From G963667075 sp963667075 (lineage in GTDB: Bacteria; Pseudomonadota; Alphaproteobacteria; Micavibrionales; Micavibrionaceae): a DNA stretch of 64,000 bases. Position numbers and translations under genes: made by a program. The notes beneath the pieces are model-generated. The model searched no databases. It was not told where the DNA came from and saw only the letters and a list, made by a program, of their open reading frames with translations. This document shows positions 1 to 11,045 of the stretch, one piece after another. The DNA lies in contig OY762938.1 of the NCBI GenBank assembly GCA_963667075.1, forward strand, positions 62,001-126,000, written 5' to 3'. Position 1 is the first letter of the stretch. The number at the start of each line of letters is the position of its first letter.

Positions 1-3000
1 TCACATGATCAAATGCGATCAATAAACGCTCCCGGGCTTCCTTATTCAGCTTTCTGATCCCTTTGCGTAGCTCATCAATGGCCTCTATCAGGTCATTGCG
101 TTCCTGTAAAAGGGTGGTAAGCTCCTTCTCAAGCTCGTTCGCCTCTGTTTCGGCCTGAAGATTGACCGGCCCAATATTATCCCGTTCACGCAATAGTTTG
201 TCATATTTTCTTCGAATATCTTCTACAGATGGCAAAGGCTCTTGTTGATCAATTTTGATGCTTTGCTGCAGCGTTTCGGCGGTACATTCAAAGCGGCTTT
301 CTATGGATTGCCGGATGGATTCAATCTGGCTTCTCGTGCTGTTCAATGTTGCTTGAGAGGAGGCGCGCTCTTCTCTGGATTCTGTCAGTTCGTTTTCTGC
401 ACTTTTTAAGGCTTTGTTCGTTTCGGAAAGCTTTTTCTCTGCTTTTGTCAGCCTGTCAGACGCATTGTTTCGCCGGCTTTCAAGTTCACCAAGCGCGCTT
501 AGAATCGTTTCCCTTTCAGCCCTGATTTTTTCAGGCCGGGGGAGGAGTTCTTCCAGCTTTTCAGCCGTTTGCTTTTCACGTTCATCCAGTTTTTTGAGTT
601 GCTCTTTGGCGCGAATAGATCTGTTCCGAATGCTCAAGCGTTCGTCAGCAATAGCATGAATACGGGCTTCGGCGCGCTTATGCTTCTGTTTGCATTCTTC
701 GAGACTGGCCATAGCCTTATGCAGGGCCTGACGAGAGTCATACAAAAGGGATTGCTGTGCTTCCAGTGCTTTTTCCTTTTTCTCCATGTTGTCATGATCA
801 AAACGGGAAAGCGCTTCTTCGTGTTTTGTAATCTCTTTTTCGAGTTCTGCCGAATCGGCTGTGTGCAATGACAGCGTTTCTTCAAGCTTTGCAATTTGTG
901 TTTGGCGGTCTGCTTCATCATGAATCGCCTTTTGCAGGCTTTTCCGTTTTTCGATAAGCGTCCGTTGTGTCTCGCGGCTTTGCTTGCGCAGTGTATCGCT
1001 TTTTTGTTGTTCGTTTCTGATTTTTTCGTTCAGTTTTTCAGTAATCTCAGTACTTTTCTGCACAGCTTCTTCCGCAGCCGGCAAAAGGGCTTCCAGTTCA
1101 ATCAGCCGGTTTTTTTGCTTAAGCTGTTCAGCATGGCGGTCTTTGGCTTCTGCCTTGATGTGAAGACCATCCCAACGCCAGTAAGCACCCTCTTTGGAGA
1201 CGATGGACTGACCCGGCTTTAATCGGGCAGCATTATTTTTCCCGCTATCGTAGTCTTCTACATAGCCAATAAAATCGAGTGCTTTTTGCAGTTCTTTTGG
1301 TACACGGATATGATTTTTTAAGGGAGCGACTCCTTCCGGCCAGTCTGATATCTCTGAAGAAGATGAACGATCTTCCCAAAAGACAAGCGCGTTCGTATCA
1401 GTAGAAGCACTTAAGGTATCGCCAAAGGCTTTGGATAAGGCCACTTCAAAGCCGCTATCTGTTTGAATCTGCTCCAGAACAGGGCGGAAATTGCCTTCAT
1501 AAAAAGACTGGATGACAGATTCCAGTGCTTTGATCTCCGAACTTATTTTTGATTCATGATTTTTGCATGTCTGCAGCGTTTCCTGCGCCAGTTCTTTTTT
1601 CTGTGCAAGATCCCTTAATAAGGCTTCAGACAAGCCGTAATCTTTTTCGAGCCGAAGGTCATCTTCCTCAAGAACACTGATTTCTTTTTGCAGCGTTTCA
1701 ACAGGACTGACCTGCTTTAATTCTTCTTTTTTAGAGGAAAGATTTATTATCAAGGTTTCAATCTTTGATTTCAGTGTATTCTGTTTGGACTGGCTATTGT
1801 GAAGAAGTTTTTCGGCCGCTTTCTTCTCCGCCCTGAAATGCGCGATTTCTTCCAATAAGCCCTGATGCGTTTTTTCTATCGCTTTTGTGTCTTCTTCTTT
1901 TTCTTTTTTGAGCGTGGAAAGTGATTCAATTTCTTCTTCTTCATTTTCCCTGTTTTTGTGAAGTTCTTCTTCTTCAACTTTCAGTTTTTCCAGAGAGGTA
2001 ACGCTCTCCTCCGCTGTTTCAAGCTCGTGCTGTCTGTCAGACGTCGTTTGTGAGAGTAGTTCACGGCATTCTGTTATCTGCTTTTCTATAAGGTTTGATT
2101 CATCTTCCAGACGTTGCAGCGCAATGTTTTGAGCTTGCCATGCTGCCGCTGTCTGCGCTTCTTTATTTCTGAGCGCGGGCAAGTCTTTGGCTTCTTCTGT
2201 TTGTTGAACGGTCAGGTGGGAGACAACCCCCATTCTTTCCGCTACGATCTTTTCTGCCTGAGAAAACAGACGCTCTGCTGTATCGAACTGGGTTTTGGCT
2301 ATTTTCCATTCCAACCATGACAGAAAGGATTCTGTTTCCTTGATCTTTGCACTAACGTTCCGATAGCGTGTCGCTTGACGGACTTGCCGTTTCAGTGAAG
2401 AAAGACGGGTTTCCATACTGCCAACAATATCTTCCAGTCGCACCAGATTGTTATCAGCCGCACGCAACCGCAACTCTGCTTCATGACGCCTGGCGTAAAG
2501 ACCAGAGATCCCCGCGGACTCCTCCAGCACCAAACGACGGTCTTTTGGTTTGGCCTGAATCATGGCGGATACATGCCCTTGAGAAACCAAAGCAGGAGAA
2601 TTTGCCCCGGACATGGTATCCGCAAATAGGAGCTGCACATCTCTGGCTCTTGCGTTTTTGCCATTAATTTTATAGGCAGAGCCCTGATCACGTTTTATTT
2701 TACGTGTAATTTCTATTTCATCCGCGTTGTTGTAAGGCGCAGGGGCGCGGCGATCCGTGTTATCTAGCAGAATACTAACCTCTGCCAGATTGCGTGCCGG
2801 ACGGCTGGACGTACCGTTAAAGATCACATCCTCCATCCCTTCGCCGCGCATTTTCTTGGCAGAGCTTTCGCCCATGACCCAACGCAACGCTTCAACCAGA
2901 TTAGACTTCCCACAGCCGTTCGGCCCGACAATACCTGTCAGGCCAACCCGGATATCCAGCTCTGTGCTGTCCAGAAAGGATTTAAATCCATTCAAGCGAA

Positions 3001-3019
3001 GTTTGGAAAACTGAATCAT
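1..3019 (-). CDS. smc: Chromosome segregation ATPase SMC (3' end beyond window)
   Basis: The reading frame runs off the left edge. About 1006 codons are present; the last readable residues are FDHV, close to where the C-terminal head begins. The N-terminus has the ATPase head with Walker A GPNGCGKSN at about residues 32-40, followed by long coiled-coil sequence and a hinge region. The Walker B and ABC signature of the C-terminal head lie outside the window. SMC dimers with ScpAB compact and segregate chromosomes in the cytoplasm. The start is the ATG at 3019 (MIQFSKLRLNGFKSF), the usual alphaproteobacterial SMC N-terminus. A DsbA-like gene lies directly upstream on the same strand, a common arrangement in this class. 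Confidence 0.95.
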   Translation of the reverse strand, partial: MIQFSKLRLNGFKSFLDSTELDIRVGLTGIVGPNGCGKSNLVEALRWVMGESSAKKMRGEGMEDVIFNGTSSRPARNLAEVSILLDNTDRRAPAPYNNADEIEITRKIKRDQGSAYKINGKNARARDVQLLFADTMSGANSPALVSQGHVSAMIQAKPKDRRLVLEESAGISGLYARRHEAELRLRAADNNLVRLEDIVGSMETRLSSLKRQVRQATRYRNVSAKIKETESFLSWLEWKIAKTQFDTAERLFSQAEKIVAERMGVVSHLTVQQTEEAKDLPALRNKEAQTAAAWQAQNIALQRLEDESNLIEKQITECRELLSQTTSDRQHELETAEESVTSLEKLKVEEEELHKNRENEEEEIESLSTLKKEKEEDTKAIEKTHQGLLEEIAHFRAEKKAAEKLLHNSQSKQNTLKSKIETLIINLSSKKEELKQVSPVETLQKEISVLEEDDLRLEKDYGLSEALLRDLAQKKELAQETLQTCKNHESKISSEIKALESVIQSFYEGNFRPVLEQIQTDSGFEVALSKAFGDTLSASTDTNALVFWEDRSSSSEISDWPEGVAPLKNHIRVPKELQKALDFIGYVEDYDSGKNNAARLKPGQSIVSKEGAYWRWDGLHIKAEAKDRHAEQLKQKNRLIELEALLPAAEEAVQKSTEITEKLNEKIRNEQQKSDTLRKQSRETQRTLIEKRKSLQKAIHDEADRQTQIAKLEETLSLHTADSAELEKEITKHEEALSRFDHDNMEKKEKALEAQQSLLYDSRQALHKAMASLEECKQKHKRAEARIHAIADERLSIRNRSIRAKEQLKKLDEREKQTAEKLEELLPRPEKIRAERETILSALGELESRRNNASDRLTKAEKKLSETNKALKSAENELTESREERASSQATLNSTRSQIESIRQSIESRFECTAETLQQSIKIDQQEPLPSVEDIRRKYDKLLRERDNIGPVNLQAETEANELEKELTTLLQERNDLIEAIDELRKGIRKLNKEARERLLIAFDHV

Positions 3020-3042
3020 TACTCTTTACTTTATGGCAAAAT

Positions 3043-4017
3043 CTATTTTTCGCTATCCGCATCAGCCGTTTTTTTCAAAAGAGCTTCAATAACGTTGTCA
3101 AAGCGAGATAGCTGCGCCGCTCCTACGATAATGTCTTCTCCGTCATTGAACACAAATGTAGGTGTCGAGTTCACTTTATATTCTGAGGCAGCGTCTTTGA
3201 TGCCAAGTGCAAGGCTTTCTATTATATCCTTGTTTTTCAGACATGCCTCAAAGGCTTCATCGCTCATACCAGCGAGCTTTGCATTTTGTTTTAGTGCGTT
3301 TTTGGTATCTTTCCCGAAAGCCCACTGGCCAGCCGTCTCAAACAGGAGATTCATAAAATCATAGTGACGGCTTTCATCCATACAGGTCATGATTTGTGCG
3401 CCTTCCATATCACGCGCATTAAGAGGAAAAGGCGTGAAGGTCATGTAAACTTTGCCGGTATCAACATATTTTTCTTTTATCTTAGGCAGCGTCGTCATGT
3501 GGAACTTTGCACAATGCCCACAGGTTAATGCGCTATATTCCGCAATTTTTACAGGTGCATCAGGATTTCCAATGGCCCGGACATATTGGTGCGTTGTTTC
3601 CACGGGTTCAGCGTCAATTTCCTTTTTTACGATTCCTTCAACAGATTCCCCTGCAACGGTTTCTTCAACCACATTTTCTTCAACGGCTTCCTCTGCAGCG
3701 TTTTCTTCCGAAACCGTCGGCGTGCCCATTGTCGGCTCTATCGTGTTAAGGCCGGAAGCTATTTCAGCTTCTATTGAGTCTTCTTCGGTAAGTGCCAATT
3801 GAATAGATGATTCGGTGTGCTGTACCTCTGGCATTGGTGGCATATCGTTTAGTGAGAGTGTTATTTCATCTTCAATAAGAGCCGCCATTTCTGCGTCAGA
3901 TGTTGTCGCTTTTGTGATGTCTTTTGAGTACATGTTATAGGCTGTAAACAAACCGGCACACACAAAGGCAAAAACGACCCATGAAAAAAGACGCATAGAT
4001 GTATTTTTTTTGGACAT
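3043..4017 (-). CDS. DsbA-family thiol:disulfide oxidoreductase, membrane anchored
   Basis: 324 residues. An N-terminal hydrophobic segment (about residues 10-28) acts as signal anchor. An acidic, Glu-rich linker (about 40-140) follows, then a thioredoxin-fold domain with the CGHC active site at 166-169 and a cis-proline region (NSTPTF) near 283. This is the Com1/DsbA_4-like type, expected to act on cysteines of exported proteins. The ATG at 4017 has a GGAG ribosome site. It sits just upstream of smc, as in many alphaproteobacteria. The long acidic linker is longer than usual and probably spans the envelope (inference). Confidence 0.85.
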   Translation of the reverse strand: MSKKNTSMRLFSWVVFAFVCAGLFTAYNMYSKDITKATTSDAEMAALIEDEITLSLNDMPPMPEVQHTESSIQLALTEEDSIEAEIASGLNTIEPTMGTPTVSEENAAEEAVEENVVEETVAGESVEGIVKKEIDAEPVETTHQYVRAIGNPDAPVKIAEYSALTCGHCAKFHMTTLPKIKEKYVDTGKVYMTFTPFPLNARDMEGAQIMTCMDESRHYDFMNLLFETAGQWAFGKDTKNALKQNAKLAGMSDEAFEACLKNKDIIESLALGIKDAASEYKVNSTPTFVFNDGEDIIVGAAQLSRFDNVIEALLKKTADADSEK

Positions 4018-4130
4018 TGTTCTCCAAACTCCCCAACGGTTAAAGTTAACATAACGCTAAACCATGTAGCGCATAAAAAAAACAGGTGTTAAATGATGTT
4101 CCTGAATGTGACAGGGGAGAGGCTTCCTTG

Positions 4131-5120
4131 TCAATCAATAAGGATTAAATCGACGCGATCTACGGGGGATTCCTGATTTTTCATGCCCATTCCCCTGACA
4201 TCAATACGTTTTGCTTCGATACCGTTTTGTAGAAAAAATTCCCGGACAGCTAAGGCCCGTGCCAAAGAAAGGCGTCGAGCATTGTTGAAAGATGTTCCTT
4301 CAGGTCTGGCATAAGCCAAGACCCGAACGCGGCTGGCCTGTTTTCCCTGCAATGCTTTCAGAACACCTCCTTTTAAAGCCGACAACATCGAAGAGCCAAG
4401 TTCAGCCTGACCAGCTTCGAAATCAAGCGAAAACTTATTTTGGAGATAGGCCGGGGAGTCTTCAACTTCGTTATTGAGCGCGATATCTTTTCCTTTGACC
4501 TCGCCTACCGTTTCTATGGCATCAGGCAAAAAATCTTTTTCCACTGGCTTTGGTGGAACAGCGGGCATAAGCGGGCCGTCATCTGATGTATAATGGGATG
4601 CCGACGAAGAAGATACGGCCTTTGCCTTCTCGGCGATTGCCTTATGATAGGGTTTTCTGGGCGGTACGGCTGGATAGTCAAGCAAGGCCTGTGTCGTTGC
4701 AGAAATCGTTGTACCTGCCTCTTGCGTTTTCTTATCGTCTATCTGTTTGGCAAGATAGACTGGTTTTTTTTCGGGGCGCGGCGGATTGGGTTTCCGGTAG
4801 GTTTCATAAACCGGACGTCTTGCTATGAAGCGTTTTCTTTTAGACTGAGCCTCTGTTTCTGCCGCGGCTTCAGCTTTTGTTCTGGCTGGTTGGTGTGTTA
4901 CCGGATAGCTCAGAATAGCTTCAGGAGAATCCAGATTGAGATTAACAGCAGGCTGGTTTTCAACGGGACGTGATACAACCGGCGTGTTCATCGTGCCAAA
5001 CATGGGGGGCGGCGCATAGCCAGCATCCTTATTCTCCTCAGCTTCTCCGCTATACGGCGGAAAGGCCAGAAGAATAAGGATCAAAAGAAAAAAGAAACGG
5101 GTCTTATGATTTCTCTTCAT
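4131..5120 (-). CDS. Exported OmpA-C-like domain protein
   Basis: 329 residues. The signal peptide is within residues 1-26 (hydrophobic FFFLLILILLAF). A Pro/Lys-rich, probably disordered middle follows. The last ~100 residues resemble an OmpA-like peptidoglycan-binding domain (NARRLSLARALAVREFF, then RIDVRGMG). Likely a periplasmic or outer-membrane-associated cell-wall-binding protein. The start codon overlaps the end of the upstream IMPase gene by 17 nt, which suggests translational coupling. No beta-barrel is apparent, so it is not a classical OmpA porin. Confidence 0.7.
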   Translation of the reverse strand: MKRNHKTRFFFLLILILLAFPPYSGEAEENKDAGYAPPPMFGTMNTPVVSRPVENQPAVNLNLDSPEAILSYPVTHQPARTKAEAAAETEAQSKRKRFIARRPVYETYRKPNPPRPEKKPVYLAKQIDDKKTQEAGTTISATTQALLDYPAVPPRKPYHKAIAEKAKAVSSSSASHYTSDDGPLMPAVPPKPVEKDFLPDAIETVGEVKGKDIALNNEVEDSPAYLQNKFSLDFEAGQAELGSSMLSALKGGVLKALQGKQASRVRVLAYARPEGTSFNNARRLSLARALAVREFFLQNGIEAKRIDVRGMGMKNQESPVDRVDLILID

Positions 5121-5910
5121 TGTTGTTTAATATCTTCTTTAGCTCACCATGTATGTGTTCATTTGTTGCGAGTAGAGCCTTTCCAAAAACAGGATCTTCC
5201 CCGGCAAGATCACTAACGAAACCACCGGATTCCTTAAGAATTAATATCCCCGCAGCAACATCCCAAGGATTTAATTCGCGTTCCCAGAAAGCTTCTGAGC
5301 GACCGGCTGCGACATAAGCCAGATCCAGGGCGGCAGCGCCATAACGACGAATATTCGGAAATCTCGTTATGATATTAGCAATCTCCGTTACAAAGCGTTT
5401 GTTTCTTTTGGGGTCTGGTTTTATTTGTCCACCAAAAAGAACAACGCACTGCATGGGATCACTGCGGCCAGATACACGCAGCCTTCTGTTTCTGTGAACA
5501 AAAGCACCAGCCCCTTTTTCAGCGTGGAACATCTCATCCTTGATCGGATCATACACGACCCCTGCAACCGTTTCCCCATTTCTTTGTAAAGCAATAGAAA
5601 TCGCCCAATGTGGAATACCGTGCAAGAAATTTGTTGTGCCATCCAAAGGATCAACAATAAAGACATTATCTTTATCTTCCCCCTCGATTTTTCCACTTTC
5701 TTCCATAAGGAAAGAGAATTTAGGTCTCGTTTTGCTCAGTTCTTCGTAAATAATTTTTTCAGATCTTCTATCGGCAGCAGAGACAAAATCTGCAGGGCCT
5801 TTGCGGGATACTTGCAGGTTTTCAACCTCGCCATAATCCCGAACTAGAGAGCGAGCCGCTTTTTCTGCGGCGCGGATCATAACATTTAAATCTGGAGAAA
5901 CGATCGCCAT
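5104..5910 (-). CDS. suhB: Inositol-1-monophosphatase family protein
   Basis: 268 residues, normal length for the family. Metal-binding motifs are visible: EESG at about 70-73, DPLDGTTNF at 87-95 and WDVAAG near 219. The family dephosphorylates inositol monophosphate or related sugar phosphates with Mg2+; the E. coli SuhB homologue also acts in rRNA transcription complexes. It lies between EF-P (1 nt upstream) and the OmpA-like gene (17-nt overlap), so the three are probably one operon. The exact substrate cannot be told from sequence. Confidence 0.9.
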   Translation of the reverse strand: MAIVSPDLNVMIRAAEKAARSLVRDYGEVENLQVSRKGPADFVSAADRRSEKIIYEELSKTRPKFSFLMEESGKIEGEDKDNVFIVDPLDGTTNFLHGIPHWAISIALQRNGETVAGVVYDPIKDEMFHAEKGAGAFVHRNRRLRVSGRSDPMQCVVLFGGQIKPDPKRNKRFVTEIANIITRFPNIRRYGAAALDLAYVAAGRSEAFWERELNPWDVAAGILILKESGGFVSDLAGEDPVFGKALLATNEHIHGELKKILNNNEEKS

Positions 5911-5911
5911 T

Positions 5912-6478
5912 TTATTTTTTCGCCTTTTCTACGTAGGTGCCATCTTCTGTTTTCACAACAATGGATGTGCCTGATTCAATATGCGGCGGCACCATAACTT
6001 TAACGCCGTTTTCCAAGATAGCTGGCTTATATGATGTTGTCGCGGTTTGCCCTTTAACAACGGGCTCGGCTTCTATTATTTCCATAGTGACATTGTCAGG
6101 AAGTTCCACACGTAGCGGCATACCTTCATGGGTTTCAACAATTACTTGCATGCCTTCTTGCAAGAAGGATGCAGGATAGCCAATGACATCTCTTGGTACA
6201 ACGATCTGTTCATAAGTTTCATTGTTCATGAAGTGGAAATCATCCTCTTCAGGATACAGGAACTGATAGTCATCTTGTTCCAGACGAACGCGCTCAACCA
6301 TTTCCTGTGTACGGAAACGTGCATTGTCCTTGTTACCTGATTTCAGATCGCGCATTTCGACTTGAATAACCGATGCCCCTTTACCTGGCTGCATAATCTC
6401 ATATTTTGTTACGACACAAAGCTTTCCATTGTAATCAAGGACATTGCCTGGACGCAGACTAATAGCGTTTACTTTCAT
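5912..6478 (-). CDS. efp: Translation elongation factor P
   Basis: 188 residues, full length, three beta-barrel domains. EF-P relieves ribosome stalling at polyproline stretches. The loop residue expected to be modified is Lys33 in QPGKGAS, matching the beta-lysylation type (E. coli K34) rather than the rhamnosylated-arginine type. The epmA gene for lysyl transfer lies at 36895-37914; epmB is not in the window. Polyproline-rich or Pro-Glu-rich proteins such as PopZ here could be clients (inference). Confidence 0.95.
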   Translation of the reverse strand: MKVNAISLRPGNVLDYNGKLCVVTKYEIMQPGKGASVIQVEMRDLKSGNKDNARFRTQEMVERVRLEQDDYQFLYPEEDDFHFMNNETYEQIVVPRDVIGYPASFLQEGMQVIVETHEGMPLRVELPDNVTMEIIEAEPVVKGQTATTSYKPAILENGVKVMVPPHIESGTSIVVKTEDGTYVEKAKK

Positions 6479-6517
6479 AGTTCTTTTTCTCTTTTCACTT
6501 TATTTTTTTATTTTATT

Positions 6518-7003
6518 CTATTTTATTCGTTCTTTATTTCGAATAAGGGCTGTGCCAAACTTTTCCAGCCGCGAACGTAGCTCATTATCCTCTATCTTTT
6601 CAAGCGTTTCAGATAGAAATTTTGTCTCTTCTTCTGACAAAGGTTTCTCTCTCGCTGTTTTTTTTGTGCCAAGGCTCAGGTTTTTATTCGCCGGAACATG
6701 CACAAACCGTATGTCTGTAATCCATTTATCCCCAAAAATATGGTTAATTCGCTCAAGAACCAGATTTTTTTGGTAATGGAGGGTTGTCGAGTCACTACTG
6801 CTTGCGGCAATATCGAGCGTGGCAGATGGCTTGTCTGTTTTTTTTCTGGGCCGTCTATAGTGGATTTTCAAGGGCTGCGTCTTAGATGAAAATGACGGGC
6901 CCATTATATCATCCCAATGGTTCAGTATCTTTCCCAAAGAAATAAATTTCTTTGTAAAGGTCCTGTTCGTTAATTTTGAGACACTGTCTGATAAAGGGCG
7001 CAT
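6518..7003 (-). CDS. DUF721 (DciA-like) protein
   Basis: About 161 residues when started at the ATG at 7003 (MRPLSDSVSKLTNRTF). A longer in-frame start at 7153 would lie inside mutY and is not supported. The N-terminal half carries the DUF721/DciA fold signature (KILNHWDDIMGP). DciA proteins assist loading of the replicative helicase DnaB in bacteria lacking DnaC. The C-terminal part is charged. It is divergent from mutY with start codons only 3 nt apart, so no separate promoter space exists between them. mutY-DUF721-DsbA-smc is a recurrent alphaproteobacterial order. Confidence 0.75.
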   Translation of the reverse strand: MRPLSDSVSKLTNRTFTKKFISLGKILNHWDDIMGPSFSSKTQPLKIHYRRPRKKTDKPSATLDIAASSSDSTTLHYQKNLVLERINHIFGDKWITDIRFVHVPANKNLSLGTKKTAREKPLSEEETKFLSETLEKIEDNELRSRLEKFGTALIRNKERIK

Positions 7004-7006
7004 ACC

Positions 7007-8128
7007 ATGGAGCATAATAACTGTAAGGCAGCTTGTCACGAAAAAGAAAAGGAGATTTCTTTTTTTCGTGACCGCGTGTTGTCTTGGTATGACAGACACA
7101 GACGTGTCTTGCCCTGGCGTGCGCTCAAAGGTGAGAAGCTCCGTCCTTACCATGTATGGCTCTCGGAAATTATGCTACAACAGACAACTGTGCCAACCGT
7201 CATGCCGTACTTCCTTAAATTTATAGACCTATGGCCTGATTTAAAAGCTCTGGCAGACGCACAAGAAGATGATGTTTTAAGTGCGTGGGCAGGGCTTGGC
7301 TACTATGCCAGAGCCAGAAATCTTCATAAATGCGCCCAAATCCTCTCAAAAGACTATGGCGGAGTCTTCCCGGCAGATCAAAAATCGCTTAAAAAACTCC
7401 CGGGGATAGGGGATTATACGAGTGCGGCCATCCGTTCAATTGCTTTTGATAAGCCAGCTACCGTTGTCGATGGAAACGTAGAGCGTATCATGGCTCGGCA
7501 TTTTGCTATAACAACCCCACTGCCTGCGGCCAAGAAGGCGTTACATCAACAGGCTTTGATACTAAGTGAGGGGCGAACAGACCGTCCCGGTGATTATGCA
7601 CAAAGTCTGATGGATATAGGCTCTTCCGTATGCATTGCTGGTAAGCCCCGTTGTTCGTTGTGTCCTTTGGTCAAGACATGTCTTGGAAAAGCGGATGGTA
7701 TAGCAGAGGTGCTTCCCAAACGTACACCCAAAAAAGCCAAACCGCAAAAAACGGGGTATGTGTTTTGGATATCTGATAAAAAGGGACACATATTACTCCA
7801 TAAACGCCCGGCCAAAGGACTCTTTGCCAGCATGGTCGGCTTGCCAACAACGAACTGGCTCGACAAAAATATAAAGCCAACAGCCCATGAACAAACTTTT
7901 GAAATACCATTACCTTTTCTTGACCTTAAAAAAGGAAACGAACGCTGTTTATTCGTAGAACATGTTTTTACCCATTTTTCATTAAAGCTCTTTATACTGG
8001 AGCATACGATTTCAGAAGAGGATAATAACAAAATCGTTCCGCCTTTTTTCTGGCACGATGTCAAGGACGTAGAGAATACCGGCTTTCCATCCTTGTTCAG
8101 AAAAGTGGTAAATCTTTGCCTGAGGTAG
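7007..8128 (+). CDS. mutY: Adenine DNA glycosylase MutY
   Basis: 373 residues. It removes adenine opposite 8-oxoguanine. Visible features: Glu54 in SEIMLQQ, helix-hairpin-helix LPGIGDYTSA at 131-140, catalytic Asp155 in VDGNVER, the [4Fe-4S] ligands Cys209-X6-Cys216-X2-Cys219-X5-Cys225, and a C-terminal NUDIX-like 8-oxoG recognition domain. The ATG at 7007 has AAGGG about 8 nt upstream. The first ~15 residues are not conserved, so a later start cannot be excluded. Head-to-head with the DUF721 gene. Confidence 0.92.
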   Translation: MEHNNCKAACHEKEKEISFFRDRVLSWYDRHRRVLPWRALKGEKLRPYHVWLSEIMLQQTTVPTVMPYFLKFIDLWPDLKALADAQEDDVLSAWAGLGYYARARNLHKCAQILSKDYGGVFPADQKSLKKLPGIGDYTSAAIRSIAFDKPATVVDGNVERIMARHFAITTPLPAAKKALHQQALILSEGRTDRPGDYAQSLMDIGSSVCIAGKPRCSLCPLVKTCLGKADGIAEVLPKRTPKKAKPQKTGYVFWISDKKGHILLHKRPAKGLFASMVGLPTTNWLDKNIKPTAHEQTFEIPLPFLDLKKGNERCLFVEHVFTHFSLKLFILEHTISEEDNNKIVPPFFWHDVKDVENTGFPSLFRKVVNLCLR

Positions 8129-8189
8129 TAAACTGAAATAATAACGGTTCATTTATCCTTAAAAGTAACAGAAAAAAATCAAGGTCCTC

Positions 8190-9092
8190 ATGAAAAAAAA
8201 TCCATTCCTCTTTTGTTTCTCTTTGCTCTTGTTGCTTCTTTCTACGTTTCATTTTTCTACACACGTCCAGGCTGATGATATGAGTGCCTATGACTCTTTA
8301 GAAGAAATGATGGAGCAAGATGATGTAAAAATGGAAGGATTCGAAGAAGAAAAAACAGAAAAGCAGGGACCTAAAAAAGGTTTTCTGGAAGAGGGGGGGA
8401 TCCTAAAAACACCTACACCTTATGTAGAAACAACATTGCCTAACCTGGCTAAAATGTATTGGCGTTTTAATTTGCTTGATATTGAAAATGATGAAGATAT
8501 TGATAATTTCCTATTCTGCACAGAATGCGAAACTTATACAGAACTCCGTAATCACGATTTTGTCTGGGAAGGCATACGTAGTCGTATCAGACAATACATC
8601 GAAGACAATAAAAGCACGTTTTCCAACCGTTTGTATTTTTCCACGCCGATCATACTTGAGCGTTACGACTTTGAACGCAAAGGGTTTGCTCTTTCTGAAA
8701 AATCAAAGTTCGAAGCCGTAAAGAAAATTATGCTGTCTGATAATCTGGGGAACGAGCAATGCTACACAAGATATCATATCAAAAACTACCCTCATAATGT
8801 AGCGTTAACCTTAAAACGTCCCGTTTATATAAACTTTATCAAGGTCGATGAAGACGTGGCAAAGATGTACATGGAATATCTACACAACGAAACAGATGTG
8901 AGTGTAGGGTATGAAGGCCGTGTGGCCTACTTAAAAATCAATGCCACAGCCCTTTACCATATGGATACCGTCATGGACCCTAATTTTGGTGATTATGCTG
9001 TGTTTTTTGGCACAATTGACTCGTATGAGCTCTACGCAGACCGCGGTCTGTTCTTAAAGATGGGTAAACGAAATCTTCTGCTGGACGACTAG
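8190..9092 (+). CDS. Secreted protein of unknown function
   Basis: 300 residues. A clear signal peptide (MKKNPFLFCFSLLLLLL..., cleavage probably near residue 29, VQA-DD) precedes an acidic stretch and then a compact mixed domain (from PYVETTLPNLAKMYWRFN). Two cysteines form a CxxC (FCTEC). I do not recognise the family with confidence. It follows mutY on the same strand with a 61-nt gap and is convergent with ccrM. Predicted periplasmic or surface location. Confidence 0.6.
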   Translation: MKKNPFLFCFSLLLLLLSTFHFSTHVQADDMSAYDSLEEMMEQDDVKMEGFEEEKTEKQGPKKGFLEEGGILKTPTPYVETTLPNLAKMYWRFNLLDIENDEDIDNFLFCTECETYTELRNHDFVWEGIRSRIRQYIEDNKSTFSNRLYFSTPIILERYDFERKGFALSEKSKFEAVKKIMLSDNLGNEQCYTRYHIKNYPHNVALTLKRPVYINFIKVDEDVAKMYMEYLHNETDVSVGYEGRVAYLKINATALYHMDTVMDPNFGDYAVFFGTIDSYELYADRGLFLKMGKRNLLLDD

Positions 9093-9150
9093 ATCCTTCG
9101 GCTCGCCTGTTTTGATAAGGCCTATGGATGCCGGATCACGTCCAGATATA

Positions 9151-10370
<1,220 letters not shown>

Positions 10371-10418
10371 AGTGTGTTGCGATATTATTTTAATGTAAGA
10401 TTCTGTAAGTGCTGGATT

Positions 10419-11045
10419 TTACGCGGCATCCAGATAATTGCGTACAGGCGCGAAGCTTTTTCTGTGATGCGCTGTAATGCCGTGCGTTTGAATAGCGTCT
10501 CTGTGCTGTTTCGTGCCATAGCCAGCATTTTTCGCCCATCCATAATGAGGGAACTTGTCATCTAGTGTTGTCATGGTCCGATCTCTTGTGACTTTAGCTA
10601 GAATAGAGGCCGCCGCAATTGAAAAAGAACGGCTGTCTCCTTTGACTACCGTTTGGGTTACACAAGGCAGAGAAGGGGCCTTATTCCCGTCAATAAGCGC
10701 AAAAGAAGGCGCAGGTGAGGGGAGCATAAGATAGGCACGCTTCATAGCCAGCAGGGAGGCTTGTAAAATATTGATTTCGTCAATTTCCTCTACCGAGACT
10801 TCGGCAATACCATAGACACAATGCTTTACAATCTCTTCGAACAGAGCTTCGCGCCGCCGTGCGGTTAGTTTTTTGCTGTCTGTAACATGATCCCAAAAAG
10901 AAAGGCCTTTATTTTCCTCCGGCACGTAGACACATGCCGCCACAACGGGGCCCGCCAAAGGACCGCGACCTGCTTCATCAAGACCACACGTAGGGCCATC
11001 ACAGGCATCTTCCAGAGAAAAATCTGGTGTAAAAGATGCTTTCAT
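10419..11045 (-). CDS. rnhB: Ribonuclease HII
   Basis: 208 residues. The catalytic motif GLDEAGRGPLAGPV starts at about residue 21, and DSKKL is further on. It cleaves RNA in RNA/DNA hybrids and removes misincorporated ribonucleotides. The ATG overlaps the stop of the upstream symporter gene (TAATG), so they are probably co-transcribed. ccrM follows after 137 bp containing its own GANTC-rich leader. Confidence 0.93.
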   Translation of the reverse strand: MKASFTPDFSLEDACDGPTCGLDEAGRGPLAGPVVAACVYVPEENKGLSFWDHVTDSKKLTARRREALFEEIVKHCVYGIAEVSVEEIDEINILQASLLAMKRAYLMLPSPAPSFALIDGNKAPSLPCVTQTVVKGDSRSFSIAAASILAKVTRDRTMTTLDDKFPHYGWAKNAGYGTKQHRDAIQTHGITAHHRKSFAPVRNYLDAA

